Assembly: GCF_901709675.1 (NCBI RefSeq)
Contig: NC_051091.1
Location: forward strand, 13,736,967 to 13,800,966
DNA length: 64,000 bases
Direction: 5' to 3'
Source: Syngnathus acus
Taxonomy: Eukaryota > Chordata > Actinopteri > Syngnathiformes > Syngnathidae
Shown: piece by piece, positions 1-12,186 of the stretch
Position numbering within the stretch: the first letter of the stretch is position 1
Layout: the number at the start of each line of letters is the position of its first letter
Translations under genes and position numbers: made by a program
The notes under the pieces: model-generated
Database searches by the model: none
Seen by the model: the letters and a program-made list of their open reading frames with translations, nothing else
Told to the model about the DNA's origin: nothing

Positions 1-790
1 CAAATGGGCCTTCTCCATGAACTATTTTGTTGTTCATGGTGCCTTCGATTAACCATCAGCTGTTAGTTAAGGTTATAACTCATCACTCATCAATCTTGGG
101 TATTCCAGTCTCATGTGAGAGGAATCTTACCCTCAACTGTGACCCTTTCATACCAACTCCAAAATACTTTGGCCTTTCACACTGCCCCCGACACACATAC
201 ACGTTCCTAACCACACAAGTGCCAATTCATTCGCCTTCATCGCTCAGCTCTCATTCCACAACAAACAAATTTAGTATGTGTTAGTGAGTAGGTAATCAGT
301 GAATACTGAAGGTAACCCTTCATTTCTGGATGTTCTTCACAATTAAATAATTCATACAATCGTACCTCACCTTTACCGTAAAACTGTCAATTAAATGCCT
401 AAAAAAATCAGTTATTTCTACTGCTGAGCCTGTTCATGGGTGAGCATGGGGAAAGATGCAGCCTCAGATGGTCCTTAAACACTTTTATCCTAATCTATCC
501 TTCTGATCGAACAGCTGGGTAAAGATACTCAAAAGGCTCCCTCCGACAGTCTACTCCACTATATTGTTTTCACTTTGCCATGTCAATGCATTTGTTATTA
601 GAATCCTATCACATTTGTCATCTCGTTAACTGTCACTTTGTGTGACTTTTATGCAGCATTATTCTTAACTGTCAAAAGTTTCCATGGCTGTTATTCCTTG
701 AACTTATCGGACTTTCTGACACCAGAATTCCCAGTGAGGTGTAATTAACTTCTAATTTATTAAAGATTAAAAAGATTAAAGTCCCAATGA
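1..790. other. non-genic AT-rich sequence
   Basis: No open frame, splice pattern or repeat end that I recognise. The longest frame (27-284, 85 codons) has no family resemblance. Composition is AT-rich and typical of fish intergenic sequence. Confidence 0.5.
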
Positions 791-1076
791 TCGTCACACA
801 CACACCTGGGTGTGGTGAAATTTGTCCTCTGCATTTAACCCATCCCCGTGTGATTTTAATCCATCCCCTGGGGGAGAGGGGAGCAGTGAGCAGCAGCGGT
901 GCCGCGCTCGGGAATCAGTTGGTGATCTAACCCCCCAATTCCAACCCTTAATGCTGAGTGCCAAGCAGGGAGGCAATGGGTCCCATTTTTATAGTCTTTG
1001 GTATGACCCGGCCGAGGTTTGAACCCACAACCTTCCAGTCTCAGGGCGGACACTCTACCACTAGGCCACTGAGCTT
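791..1076 (-). repeat. tRNA-derived SINE, reverse orientation
   Basis: Read on the minus strand, the segment starts with a tRNA-like head: an A-box region (GGCCTAGTGGTAGAGTGTCC) and a B-box region (GGTTGTGGGTTCAAACC). A fish SINE body follows, ending near a motif about clearing of counters of the type GACGATCATTGGGACTTTAA and an AT-rich tail at about 760-790. It resembles AFC-type teleost SINEs as I remember them. A shortened copy of the same body lies at 31964-32035. I found no clear target duplication. Confidence 0.75.
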
Positions 1077-3470
1077 AATTAAGTCCATTGAACAATCTAG
1101 CCACCTCTTGACTGCATCCTATTGGGTCCTAATGCCCTATTTTCATCTCCAAAATGTCAATGACTAAATGTCTAATTGTTAAGCTGGATGGGCTAAATGT
1201 GATTCTACTCTTATTTCCTACAGTTTAGCCTTATCTGTTTTATCCAAATTTATCCTCTGATTATGATGCTTTTTCCTTTCTCTGTAACACTACACATTTT
1301 GCTCCTTATTTATTTATTTATCTTTTATCAAGACTCCTCAGTTGTGTCAAGCTCAGTGTTCTCCAAGCAAGCTTCCATCCACTTTGACCCAAGCTCCACC
1401 AAGTTTGATAACGCCTCAGCAAGGAGTCCGGTTTGCTTGATGCACATTTCATGTTTCATGTGTCTTTCGCAGCACCTCATTGTCAAGTTGTTGTCTTTAG
1501 TTGTAGCCTCAGAGCCAACTCATTCCTCACTCTGGATGAGTCAATTTTCAACTGAGTCCATTCTCATCTTGTAAGTTCCTTCACTCTTTGTACTCTCCTC
1601 CGAGGATGTCGTTTTCCTCCGGAGCGTTGTGCTCCCCCCAAGCACAAATATAGTCTTTCTTTGCTCTTGCAAAAGGTCAAAGGTGCCTCAGAGCCATGCA
1701 CCGTTTTCTTGTTGTTCTCAGCTGTCGGTGGAGTCTCGGGATCGAGTTTCAGGGTCACTGATGGATACTGGAAAAGACAGACTGGGAAACCAAACTTAAA
1801 ATATCGTCTTCCAATTAGCCATTAATTTCATAATACCTTTTGTTAATCAAACTTAAAATTCTACTATTAACAATTTAATATCGTTGAGGAAGACGGCGCC
1901 TTTCCTTCATTAGCTCTCGGATGTATTGTGATGGACCTCATTTGAACCATTTTAAAGTGGCAGATTACCCCAAACTTAATATTGCAAGTCTTAACTGTGA
2001 TTTCTCTCAATTATACTGTAATTTCCAGAAGCTCATCCTATTTTCAGGCTACATTCTATCGATCGTTTTCCTGCCTTTGATTTTATGCAATCCTCTCCAT
2101 CACCTTTCCTCCTTTCCTGATTTGAGCCTTCAATTTCAGATAAAGTTTCCAAATTTTGCATACGGAATGTACATTATTCATAATTAACTCATATTCCAAA
2201 CATAGCATCATCTCTGTTTTGACCTCAGTACTATTGGTGTTATGCTCACTTACCTACGTATATTCCTGGACTATCTTGAATTTTTAATTCTCTGCCACTA
2301 CATCGAAGGCCATTTCTCAGCTGTTCACTCTTCCCATGCTCCTGTTAGGCTCCGTTATTCGAATCTAGGATGTGATTTTCATTTGAATTTCTTACTTTTG
2401 GACCTCTAAATTGCTCCTATCGCTAATTTATTTGTACCGAGCATACTTTTACAAGGGTATTAAAAGAACCAACAGATTACTACCAAATCCAATATCTCCG
2501 CGTTGGCATCTCCTCTATTTTGGACTTACTGCTTTTGACCTTTGAGTCTTGTCACAGTTGGGCGCTGGTCACCCTTGACGGGCCAGTTTAATTTACGAGC
2601 AGGCTCTCCGTGCATACAATTCAGTCCTATGTCTAAATCCAGAGAATTCCTTTAATTCCAGCTGCCCCTGTGGCCCTACTCCGATACGTCTCTTGCTCTC
2701 ATAAATTAGTGTTGACCGGTCTAGTTTTCTTTAGACACCCAAATCATCTATATTTGTTTTGTAATGGTTAGCCCTCGCATACTCCTACTCCACCTGTTAG
2801 ACGGCTATTAAACATTAATTCTAAGTTCAGTCTGTGTCTCTTTGTCCTCCTGGAGAAAACGGATGTATCCGCCGTCTCAGGTTTTTTATGTAAACAGAAA
2901 ATCAGAAGTATTGAGGAGAGCCCCAAAGAAACGGAGGAGTATCAATCATTTGTTTTCAATTTTGTCATCCTTTCAGCAATTTAAATTAACAAATTGGGCT
3001 TTTCTTCAGATCCAATTTCCCATTCCTCTCAGAATGCTAAAAGGAGCGCCAGCTGGCCCTAGTAGGGTCCCTCCTTATTTACGAGGGGGCCACACTCTTC
3101 TGCCACCGCTTGTTGTTGTCCCAGCATATTTTTCTTTAGATACATCTATATTGGTGTCGTATTGGTTAACACACGCATGCTCCTGTTAGACAGCTGTGGA
3201 ACATTAATTCTCCTGGGTTGCAGTTACACCGGTGTACCCCCACTGTTGGTCATGCATTCTTTTGGCCCTTCAGCATTCCGTCTTCCATCATTCTGTCATA
3301 GTTCCTCTTGCTGCTGGCCGCGTAGGCCCCTAAAATGGGCACAACTCCGGCCCCGCGCGCGGCCCCGACGTCACCCGAGCGGGGAGGGTCCAGCCTTGAA
3401 ACACAGTGGGCAGGTACAGGTTGGCCACCCTGCCTACCTACGTGACGATGCCGGGCGCCAGCAGACAGCG
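1077..3470. other. non-genic sequence with weak internal similarity
   Basis: No recognisable gene. Stretches at about 2745-2840 and 3145-3235 resemble each other (a shared CCTGTTAGACxGCT core followed by ACATTAATTCT), so this may be the remains of an old dispersed repeat. At about 3330-3430 the sequence becomes CpG-rich just before the copia fragment starts. Confidence 0.4.
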
Positions 3471-4519
3471 CAGCTGAGAGAGGCGTTGTACATGCCCTCA
3501 TATCCTCACAACATCTTTTCGGTGGCAAGAGCAACAAATGGAGGAGCGACTATCACCTTCAAGAAAGGAGACAGTCACATAGTTACCAAAGACGGCAGCA
3601 GGTTTGACATCCATGAGAGTGATAACTTGTTTTATTTGCCAACCATTGAAAAGAATGTTATTGATAAATGTAAACAATGTGTGAGTCATGATGTGCAAAC
3701 TTGGCACGAGATTTTTGGACATTGTAACTACGATGATGTACAAAGATTACAAGGTGTAGTGAAAGGTATGGAGATAAAAGGCAGTGCAGTAAAACCCGCA
3801 TTCTGTGAGGTATGCACACAGGGAAAATTCACCCAGACAAGGAACAGAGAGCCAGATAGTAAAGCTAAAAAGCCTTTAGAACTAGTGCACACTGACCTAG
3901 CGGGTCCCATGCGGACACCAAGCATAGAAGGGCACAGATATGCACAGTCTTTCACCGATGACTACTCAGGGACCATATTGGTGTATTTTCTTATGTCTAA
4001 AGCAGATACAGTACAGGCTACAGAGCGGTTCTTAGCAGACATAGCACCTTATGGGGAAGTAAAATGTATCCGTTCAGATAACGGGACTGAGTTCACAAGT
4101 CGAGACTTCCAGACATTGTTGAGGATAAATAGGATTAAACACGAGACGTCTGCACCATATTCTCCCCACCAAAACGGTACAGCAGAAAGAGGGTGAAGAA
4201 CACTGTATGATATGGGCAGGTGTTTTCTCATAGAGAGTAAGCTACCAGATACGCTGTGGAACTACGCTATCCAAACAGCAGCTTACGTGAGAAACAGATG
4301 TTACAATAGACGTACAAAGAAAACGCCATACGAACTGTTAAACGGCAGGGAACCAAATGTATCCAAACTACAAAAATTTGGATCTGTATGTTTTGCTTAC
4401 AAACAAGAGAAAGGCAAACTAGAGTCAAGGTGCGAGCAGGGTGTGTTCGTAGGTTATGACAAAAACAGCCCAGCTTACCTGGTGTATTATCCAGATACAG
4501 AGAAGGTTCAGAAGCATAG
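3471..4519 (+). pseudogene. Ty1/copia polyprotein, 5' part (GAG-pre-integrase and integrase)
   Basis: The translated frame shows the copia GAG-pre-integrase zinc motif (WHEIFGHCNYDD, then CEVCTQGKF) and the integrase core with its acidic residues in HTDLAGPM, RSDNGTEF and SPHQNGTAERG. It ends with the copia downstream motif GVFVGYDKN. Gag and protease, and any 5' LTR, are missing, so the copy is truncated at the left. A TGA replaces a sense codon at 4195-4197 just after the integrase glutamate, and homology continues in the same frame beyond it. The segment stops exactly where the 15.7-kb LTR element is inserted; the reading phase resumes at 20218. It is a dead copy of a retrotransposon, not a host gene. 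Confidence 0.9.
4516..4519. repeat. 4-bp target site duplication (left) of the LTR element
   Basis: ATAG immediately precedes the LTR start (TGAAGG) and is repeated at 20214-20217 straight after the right LTR end (CCAACA). Taking out one copy plus the element leaves the copia reading phase unbroken, which confirms the boundaries. Confidence 0.9.
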
Positions 4520-5598
4520 TGAAGGAATAGGGTCAAAAGACACAAAACCCGCCTAGCCACAATAACAGATACGCTCACATCTCTTTGGATAAAGTATATA
4601 AGCAGACAAGTATATTCATGGAGTCAACCAATAAAGCAGACATAACTAGACATTCTTTGATAAAAGATAATAACAGAGGTTGCTACAACTTCACAATTCA
4701 ATATGTATTTCTGTGCACTGCAAAATAAATGTCTTTTGATATGTTGCTTAAATAGCTTAATGACCCTTAAGGAACTGTGTAATGCATGCCTGATGTTTGT
4801 TCTCTGAATCATGGACACGGCCAGAGTCGTCTTGACCGTTCAGTACTTGATTATATCTCGTGTTTTGACTAAACGTCATATGTCGCCTAATGCGGGACGC
4901 CAGCTTTTCGATTACTACTGAACGCTCTGCACAGAGGGAAAGCATAGTCAGGGAACAGTAATAGATTAATGATGTTACAGCCAAAAAGCTCAAATAAATT
5001 CGTACAAAATGACAAAAGTGAAAGAATGAGGTACGACAGTATATGTGCAAGGAATGGAGCAGAATGTTTACAGGAAGGTCACTTGGAGATAAAACCAGCT
5101 GGTGCCAGAAGGAGACAGCCAAGGACTCGGCCAAAGATGATCCCCAAGGCCGAAAGACAGGATGGAAGACGGCAGCCCCCACACACACACCGAATCGTCC
5201 ATACCAGCACCCACTCCCATGGAATCAAACTCTACTGCGAACTCGCCCCACCCCAACAACTCATCACCCATCAAACTCGCCCCACACCGGCATGAGCAAC
5301 TGAATATAAGCAGACCAAAGAACCTTGAACGTTGCCTTTTCTGAATGGAGACTTTCTGCTCTTGAAAGGCCCAGCGCTGTATTGTACTTTCCTGAAAACA
5401 GAGCTTTCTTAACAAGAATTATGATTGAACTCAACCAACCTGTGTAAGTCTAATTTCTGCTTCAGTGTCTTTGCATTTTCCTAAATCTGAAGAAATTAAA
5501 CGAGCACGCAGTGAGTGAATTGGATAACAGGTGATTGGCAATGGCTTTTGCCGTGAGGCGCAGATAGCGCTCCCTAAATTGTGGACCAAAATCCAACA
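4520..5598 (+). repeat. left (5') LTR of the large LTR element
   Basis: 1079 bp, TGAAGG to CCAACA. It matches 19135-20213 at the same length; the only difference I found is A at 4695 against G at 19310. Possible regulatory signals are TATA-like AGTATATAAGCAG near 4588 and GAATATAAGCAG near 5303, and AATAAA at about 4630 and 4725. Near-identity means a very recent insertion or recent gene conversion. Confidence 0.92.
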
Positions 5599-5600
5599 AA

Positions 5601-5618
5601 TGGTGACCATCCGACGTG
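5601..5618 (+). other. candidate tRNA primer-binding site
   Basis: TGGTGACC followed by AT and CCGACGTG begins two bases after the LTR end. TGG pairs with the CCA tail of a tRNA. Without the extra AT it would read like the complement of an arginine-type tRNA 3' end, as I remember such sites. The identity of the tRNA is a guess. Confidence 0.5.
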
Positions 5619-8600
5619 ATTTCTTCAGAAGGGAAAGTGCATGCTCCAGGAAGGATTCTTCCATCTCCGCTCTTGCTCAACAATATTGCAGTCCGATCAA
5701 CACAAAAGGTAAGGGGGAACTTTTTTTTCAATAAAATCTCCCAGTTCAGCAATATTGTGGAGTGAAAGCGGAGTAAAATTAAAATTAAATATTAATAATT
5801 TTAGCTCTGTGTTCAGGAATTGTGGTTGTATGTATATACTACATTTATGCTTGTATGGGAACTGGTGAAAAAGTGACATTTTGTGGAAAAGAAAAGGAGA
5901 AAGGTGGTGAGGACTTCGTCTGATCAGCGAAGGAAACTCACACCGTGGAACTTGTGGGATGCCAATGGCTAGCATATGGGCACCGGAGTGGCCTCAATAG
6001 TAGACGCTTAGGGACTTTGTACTGTTGCCTAAGGCCAGGGTCGATTGGATCGGCCAGGCCACCAATACGAGTCGGGGACTCGTGAAAAAAAAAAAAGAAA
6101 AAAAAAGGTAAAGGCATCGCTGATATAGCAGGACGGATGCCTGGCGACCTCAATAGTGCGACCTTAGAGACTTATATTGTTGTCTAGGGCGAAGGGTAAC
6201 TGGGTTAACCAGGTCGCTACATATTTGTTGAAGTGTGACTATGATGATATTGTGTGGAAAGCAGGCTTGGCTGTCAGATGGGACAGCGACGCAGCTGGAG
6301 AAGTGAGTGATTAGTTGTGGTGGTGCAGTTCATGGGGTGGAAGTGATGATTTGTGGTTCATGAAGAACAATAAGTTGATTTGTATAAAATTGTTGATTTA
6401 TATTTGGCATGTGAGTTGGAGTCAGAAAGATGGCTTAAAAAGAATTTGATAAAGAATGTATATATAATTAGCATGAAGGTTATATCCCATTGTGTGGTGG
6501 GGTTAAACTGTAACCATTTTTGTTTTCAAAAGGGTGCGGCTCTAAAGTTTGGGCCAAACGGTCAGGTGGGCACAAATGCATATTCTGGACAGAGGTGGGG
6601 GGTTGCATTGTGCGACATGGTGGTGGCGAGGCTCTCCACACTTCGGTTGCCCCCCCCACTTGTCATCAACTGGGAAGATTGTCATGTCTATGTTGTGGGC
6701 CCGTGTGTTATCTATGTTTGTCTTTGTGTATCAGTTTGTTATAAATGATGGAATTGGGCTAAAATGTTGCACGAAGATGGTGTGCTAGACAATGGTTTAT
6801 CAGATTGGCATTGTGAAATGCAAACATTAGAAATTATAGAATAATCTGAGGGTTGTGGGCAGAAACAGGTCCAAAAAGGAGAGTGCCCAGCCCTCATAAA
6901 AAATGTGAGAGTAAAAGAGAACATACATTGTAGAATTGGATAAAATTAAATCATGATTGCAGATGTTAAATGTAGGAGGAATTATTGATTGGTTATGACA
7001 TAAGTCAAAGATTTGAATCACTTAGAGTAAATAAACAACAAAATAAAAACGACATTGCAAGAGGGCACTTTTTATTAAAAGAACACCAAGTAAAGTATTA
7101 AGCAGGGGCATTCGTGATTGGGATTAAATTAAGGATAAAATTAGGTCAATGATGAGAAATAAATGGTGCTCTGCACAAAAAGGCTAAAATTTTAATGAGG
7201 AAACATTTGGAGTACTTGGGTTTATTTTGTTTATTGTTATGTTTTCTTTGTGTTCTTGGGTTAGGGTTCAGGTGTTCTTTGTTATTCTCTTATCGCCTGC
7301 ATTGTAAATGTTTTCTTTATGCAGATAGATTAACAGGCTAGGAATTTAGTGAGGAGATAATTGATCAATTGAGGGGGGTTAATAATTGTCCTAATTCTAG
7401 TCACATGTTTTGAGGGACCATTATTTCGTACGTGGTGACAGTGTCTAGATAAATAGACTGTTTTATCAAAAATGTGAGAGTGAAGTTTTGATTTTGATTT
7501 GATTTGTAATCTGGCATTTGGGTGCCACATTTAAGAGTCTGTGCAGGAGCATAGATTGTTTTTGTTTGTTTTTAAAGATATATTTAACAGTTTATCTCGG
7601 TGCAGTAAGGATATAGCAATTTTGAAAGACTTAAAATTAAAAGCAAAATTACATTTTAATTCTGACACATGCCAGCTAACATGAGGATGGCAAATAAATA
7701 AATGAATAAATACTAGTTCAAATGTGGCATGTGTTTTAAATTGGGCGATAAGATGTTTCAAGCACTATCATTTAGCGCTGCTGACAACAATAACATATGA
7801 GATGGTAAATCAAGGAGGAGTGTCATATTTGGAACACAGGCGCTGTATGACCTATAGATTGAACAATAACATTCACCGCATATACAACCATGTTGGTAGG
7901 TTGTTAAATTACATTACAGTTTAATACAAAGGATTTCGGAACTTTATTTGATGATAAACACTGGAACAAGGATTTTAGCTGTGTTAATGGGTCGGGTGGA
8001 TGGATTACTCAGAAAAAAAAAAAAAAAGAAAAAAAAAGCATTTGATAAGGGCGGCTTGATAGTAAGATGATGAGAGTGCGCAACTGATAGGAGACAAAAT
8101 GTTAATAGGAAGATTTGGGGTGTAAGGAACAAATACTACACAGGAAGACTGATAACACGAAGATAGTTTTGTGAAATTTGTGTCCCAGTGTGTTATGCCC
8201 TAGCGTGTGGCACAAGTCCTGAACTGAGTCCTCGTACTCCACTGGCTGTCTCAAAATCAACAGAGGACTGTCCCTGGTCATGAGACACCTTTGACCTTTG
8301 GGAGAACAACAGGAACTATTATCATGCTTGAAGGGGGCAAGCACAGCTCTTCACAGGACGAGAACCATACAGTTGGTGGAATACACACAGTTGCAGATCA
8401 AAAAGAAAATGGACTGAAAGAACAAAGACAAGATGGACGCATTTGAGAATGGCGGACAATCCAGCCCTGAATCATCATCATGAGAATCTAAGAGGAGAGG
8501 CTGCTAAAGACTTGCATGAGGCACATGAAGTCAAACTGGACACATTGCTAAAGACTGCTGAAGCATTACAAAGTTGGTGGAGTAGGGGACAAAAGGGATG

Positions 8601-9182
8601 GAAGTGTGTTTGGGTGCTGGGGCGGACATAACTGAGGAGTTTTGATAAAAGAGGGAATAATAAGGCTGCTTATTGACACTGAAACGGGGATAAAAAACAA
8701 AATACATCGATATGGACAGTGAAGATGCACTAATAATAACAAATCATACGACAGCGTGATCAGAAACTTTGGAAAGTGTACATTGATCGATAAAAATTAA
8801 ATCATTTGAATCATAAATTTCTATATGTAACATAGCATTTCGAAGACATGATGAATCTAATTGAAATAATGAAATTTTATAATTGGGCCGGTGAAAATTT
8901 GGATTCGGGCAAAAGAAGGCTGAATTGCTAAACTTAATTGACCTTTATCGAAACGACAGAATTTAATTACACATCAATTGCGACTGATTTATAGGATGCA
9001 TATTTGAGCTTGAAGGGGTGAGGGGCCATAAGAAAGTTGGAATTCTGTATAGTCAGCAAAATAGTAATACAGGACACTACTTAATTAAAAAAGAATACAG
9101 TAGGGCTTTAAATAACAAATACAGTGACATGACCCTTGCGACAATGGATTTAAATGGCAATTTATGATAGGTACTTGGGGTT
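5619..9182. other. non-coding left interior of the LTR element
   Basis: AT-rich sequence with no frame longer than about 120 codons and no retroviral motif. Two related ~80-bp stretches (about 5980-6065 and 6130-6222; shared cores CTCAATAGT and GGCGACCTC/GGTCGC) lie in the leader region. Poly-A-like runs occur at 6085-6108 and 8010-8036. A short frame at 8443-8631 has no recognisable family. Confidence 0.6.
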
Positions 9183-9255
9183 AGGATTAACAATCCATCC
9201 ATCCATCCATTACTGGTGCGGCTTGTCCTTACGAGGGTCACGGAGGATTAACAAT
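9183..9255 (-). repeat. short retroposed LINE/SINE tail with 12-bp target duplication
   Basis: A ~49-bp insert (9195-9243), starting with CCATCCATCCATCCAT and running into a CGTGACCCTCGT-type core on the other strand, is flanked by AGGATTAACAAT at 9183-9194 and 9244-9255. The same tail is found at full length at 42634-42755. It marks the left edge of the satellite block. Confidence 0.75.
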
Positions 9256-12161
9256 AATAACTAGAATGTGCAATTTCTGGAGAAATTGCGTGTGAAGGCG
9301 AAATGTATGAATAACTTCTTCGGGGAATGCTGCCGAATGACGTTGAAACGTGTTGAATTACTTGAGAAATGTAGAATTTTTGGAGAATTTGTGTTGAATT
9401 TCAAAATAAAAGATGTGAAGTTTTTGGTAAGTGGGAAGTTGTGGAATAGGTAGAAAAATGATGAACAGTTGAAAGTTGGAATGGGTTGAATCGGTTGAAA
9501 AATGTAGAAATGAGAAGGGAAAAAGGAATTGGGTGTGAATTTCAAAATAAAAGATGTGAAGTTTTTGGTAAGTGGGAAGTTGTGGAATAGGTAGAAAAAT
9601 GATGAACAGTTGAAAGTTTGAATGGGTTGAAAAATGTAGAAATGAGAAGGGAAAAAGGAATTGGGTGTGAATTTCAAAATAAAAGATGTGAAGTTTTTGG
9701 GAAGTTGTGGAATAGGTAGAAAAATGATGAACAGTTGAAAGTTGGAATGGGTTGAATCGGTTGAAAAATGTAGAAATGAGAAGGGAAAAAGGAAATATTG
9801 GAGAATTGGGTGTGAATTTCAAAATAAAAGATGTGAAGTTTTTGGTAAGTGGGAAGTTGTGGAATAGGTAGGCAAAAGATGAACAGTTGAAAGTTGGAAT
9901 GGGTTGAATCGGTTGAAAAATGTAGAAATTAGAGTAGAAAAACGGAATTTTAGAGAATTTTGGTTGAATTTCAAAATAAAAGACGTGAAGTTTTTGGTAA
10001 GTGGGAAGTTGTGGAATAGGTAGGCAAAAGATGAACAGTTGAAAGTTGGAATGGGTTGAATCGGTTGAAAAATGTAGAAATTAGAGTAGAAAAACGGAAT
10101 TTTAGAGAATTTTGGTTGAATTTCAAAATAAAAGATGTGAAGTTTTTGGTAAGTGGGAAGTTGTGGAATAGGTAGGCAAAAGGTTGAACAGTTGAAAGTT
10201 GGAATGGGTTGAATCGGTTGAAAAATGTAGAAATGAGAGGTGAAAAACGAAATTTTGTGAAATGTCGAATGTGACATTAAGAATGAATGGGGAAAAATTT
10301 GTCGGAATTCTGGGAATTTTGCGAAAACGGAAAATTTTCGGAACGAGAAAAATGGAAGCGCTCGTGTCGTGAATATTTGGAATACGTGAAAAGTGGAATG
10401 GAGTGAATCGGATGAATTTTGTGGAAGAAGAAGCGTGTCGAAAAAGTGTGGAGAATAAAATAGAAGAATAATAATAACTAGAATTTGCAATTCCTGAAGA
10501 AATTGCGTGTGAAGGTGAAGAAGAATGATGTTGAAACAAGTTGAATCGGTTGAAAAATGTAGAAATGAGAAGTGAAAAAGGAATTGGGTGTGAATTTCAA
10601 AATAAAAGATGAAGTTTTTGGTAAGTTGTGGAATAGGTAGAAAGATAATGAACAGTTGAAAGTTGGAATGGGTTGAATCGGTTGAAAAATGTAGAAATGA
10701 GAAGGGAAAAAGGAATTGGGTGTGAATTTCAAAATAAAAGATGTGAAGTTTTTGGTAAGTTGTGGAATAGGTAGAAAAATGATGAACAGTTGAAAGTTGG
10801 AATGGGTTGAATCGGTTGAAAAATGTAGAAATGAGAAGGGAAAAAGGAATTGGGTGTGAATTTCAAAATAAAAGATGTGAAGTTTTTGGTAAGTTGTGGA
10901 ATAGGTAGAAAGATAATGAACAGTTGAAAGTTGGAATGGGTTGAATCGGTTGAAAAATGTAGAAATGAGAAGGGAAAAAGGAATTGGGTGTGAATTTCAA
11001 AATAAAAGATGTGAAGTTTTTGGGAAGTTGTGGAATAGGTAGAAAAATGATGAACAGTTGAAAGTTGGAATGGGTTGAATCGGTTGAAAAATGTAGAAAT
11101 GAGAAGGGAAAAGGAATTGGGTGTGAATTTCAAAATAAAAGATGTGAAGTTTTTGGTAAGTTGTGGAATAGGTAGAAAGACAATGAACAGTTGAAAGTTG
11201 GAATGGGTTGAATGGGTTGAAAAATGTAGAAACGAGAAGGGAAAAAGGAATTGGGTGTGAATTTCAAAATAAAAGATGTGAAGTTTTTGGGAAGTTGTGG
11301 AATAGGTAGAAAAATGATGAACAGTTGAAAGTTGGAATGGGTTGAATCGGTTGAAAAATGTAGAATTGAGAAGGGAAAAAGGAATTGGGTGTGAATTTCA
11401 AAATAAAAGATGTGAAGTTTTTGGTAAGTTGTGGAATAGGTAGAAAAATGATGAACAGTTGAAAGTTGGAATGGGTTGAATCGGTTGAAAAATGTAGAAA
11501 TGAGAAGGGAAAAAGGAATTGGGTGTGAATTTCAAAATAAAAGATGTGAAGTTTTTGGTAAGTTGTGGAATAGGTAGAAAAATGATGAACAGTTGAAAGT
11601 TGGAATGGGTTGAATCGGTTGAAAAATGTAGAAATGAGAAGGGAAAAAGGAATTGGGTGTGAATTTCAAAATAAAAGATATGAAGTTTTTGGGAAGTTGT
11701 GGAATAGGTAGAAAAATAATGAACAGTTGAAAGTTGGAATGGGTTGAATGGGTTGAAAAATGTAGAAATGAGAAGGGAAAAAGGAAATATTGGTGAATTG
11801 GGTGTGAATTTCAAAATAAAAGATGAAACGTGAAAATTTTGAATTTGGCAAGTTTGGGAATGTCCCCAATGTGATTTGAATGTGTTGAATTATGTGAATT
11901 TCAATCTGGAACAACGTAAATGTGAAATGTTGAATCTGCCATTAAGAATGAATGGGGGAAAAATTGCCGGAAATTTGGGAATTCTGTGAAAACGGAAAAT
12001 TTGTGGAACAAAAAAAATGTAAGCAATGGTGTCATGAATATTTGGAATAAGTGAAAAGTGGAATGGAGTGAATCGGTTGAAGTATGTGGAAGTAGTTAAT
12101 CAGCGAAAAAGTGAGCGGAAGATGTAGTATAATAATAATAATAAAGTACAGGAATAACAAT

Positions 12162-12186
12162 AGTGTGAAGGTTACACCTTCACACT
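12162..12186. repeat. hairpin at satellite block junction (1)
   Basis: Inverted repeat AGTGTGAAGGT / ACCTTCACACT with a 3-base loop, just before the recurring GCAATTTCTGGAGAAATTGC inverted repeat that opens the next block. Confidence 0.8.

Noticed and set aside
3162-3470. Extension of the copia frame upstream to an ATG at 3162
   Set aside because: The sequence before about 3471 shows no copia similarity and is simply an open continuation of the frame.
4757-5415. Frames of 108-143 codons inside the LTRs, repeated at 19372-20030
   Set aside because: They are identical because the LTRs are identical; no domain, no codon signal, and they overlap on both strands.
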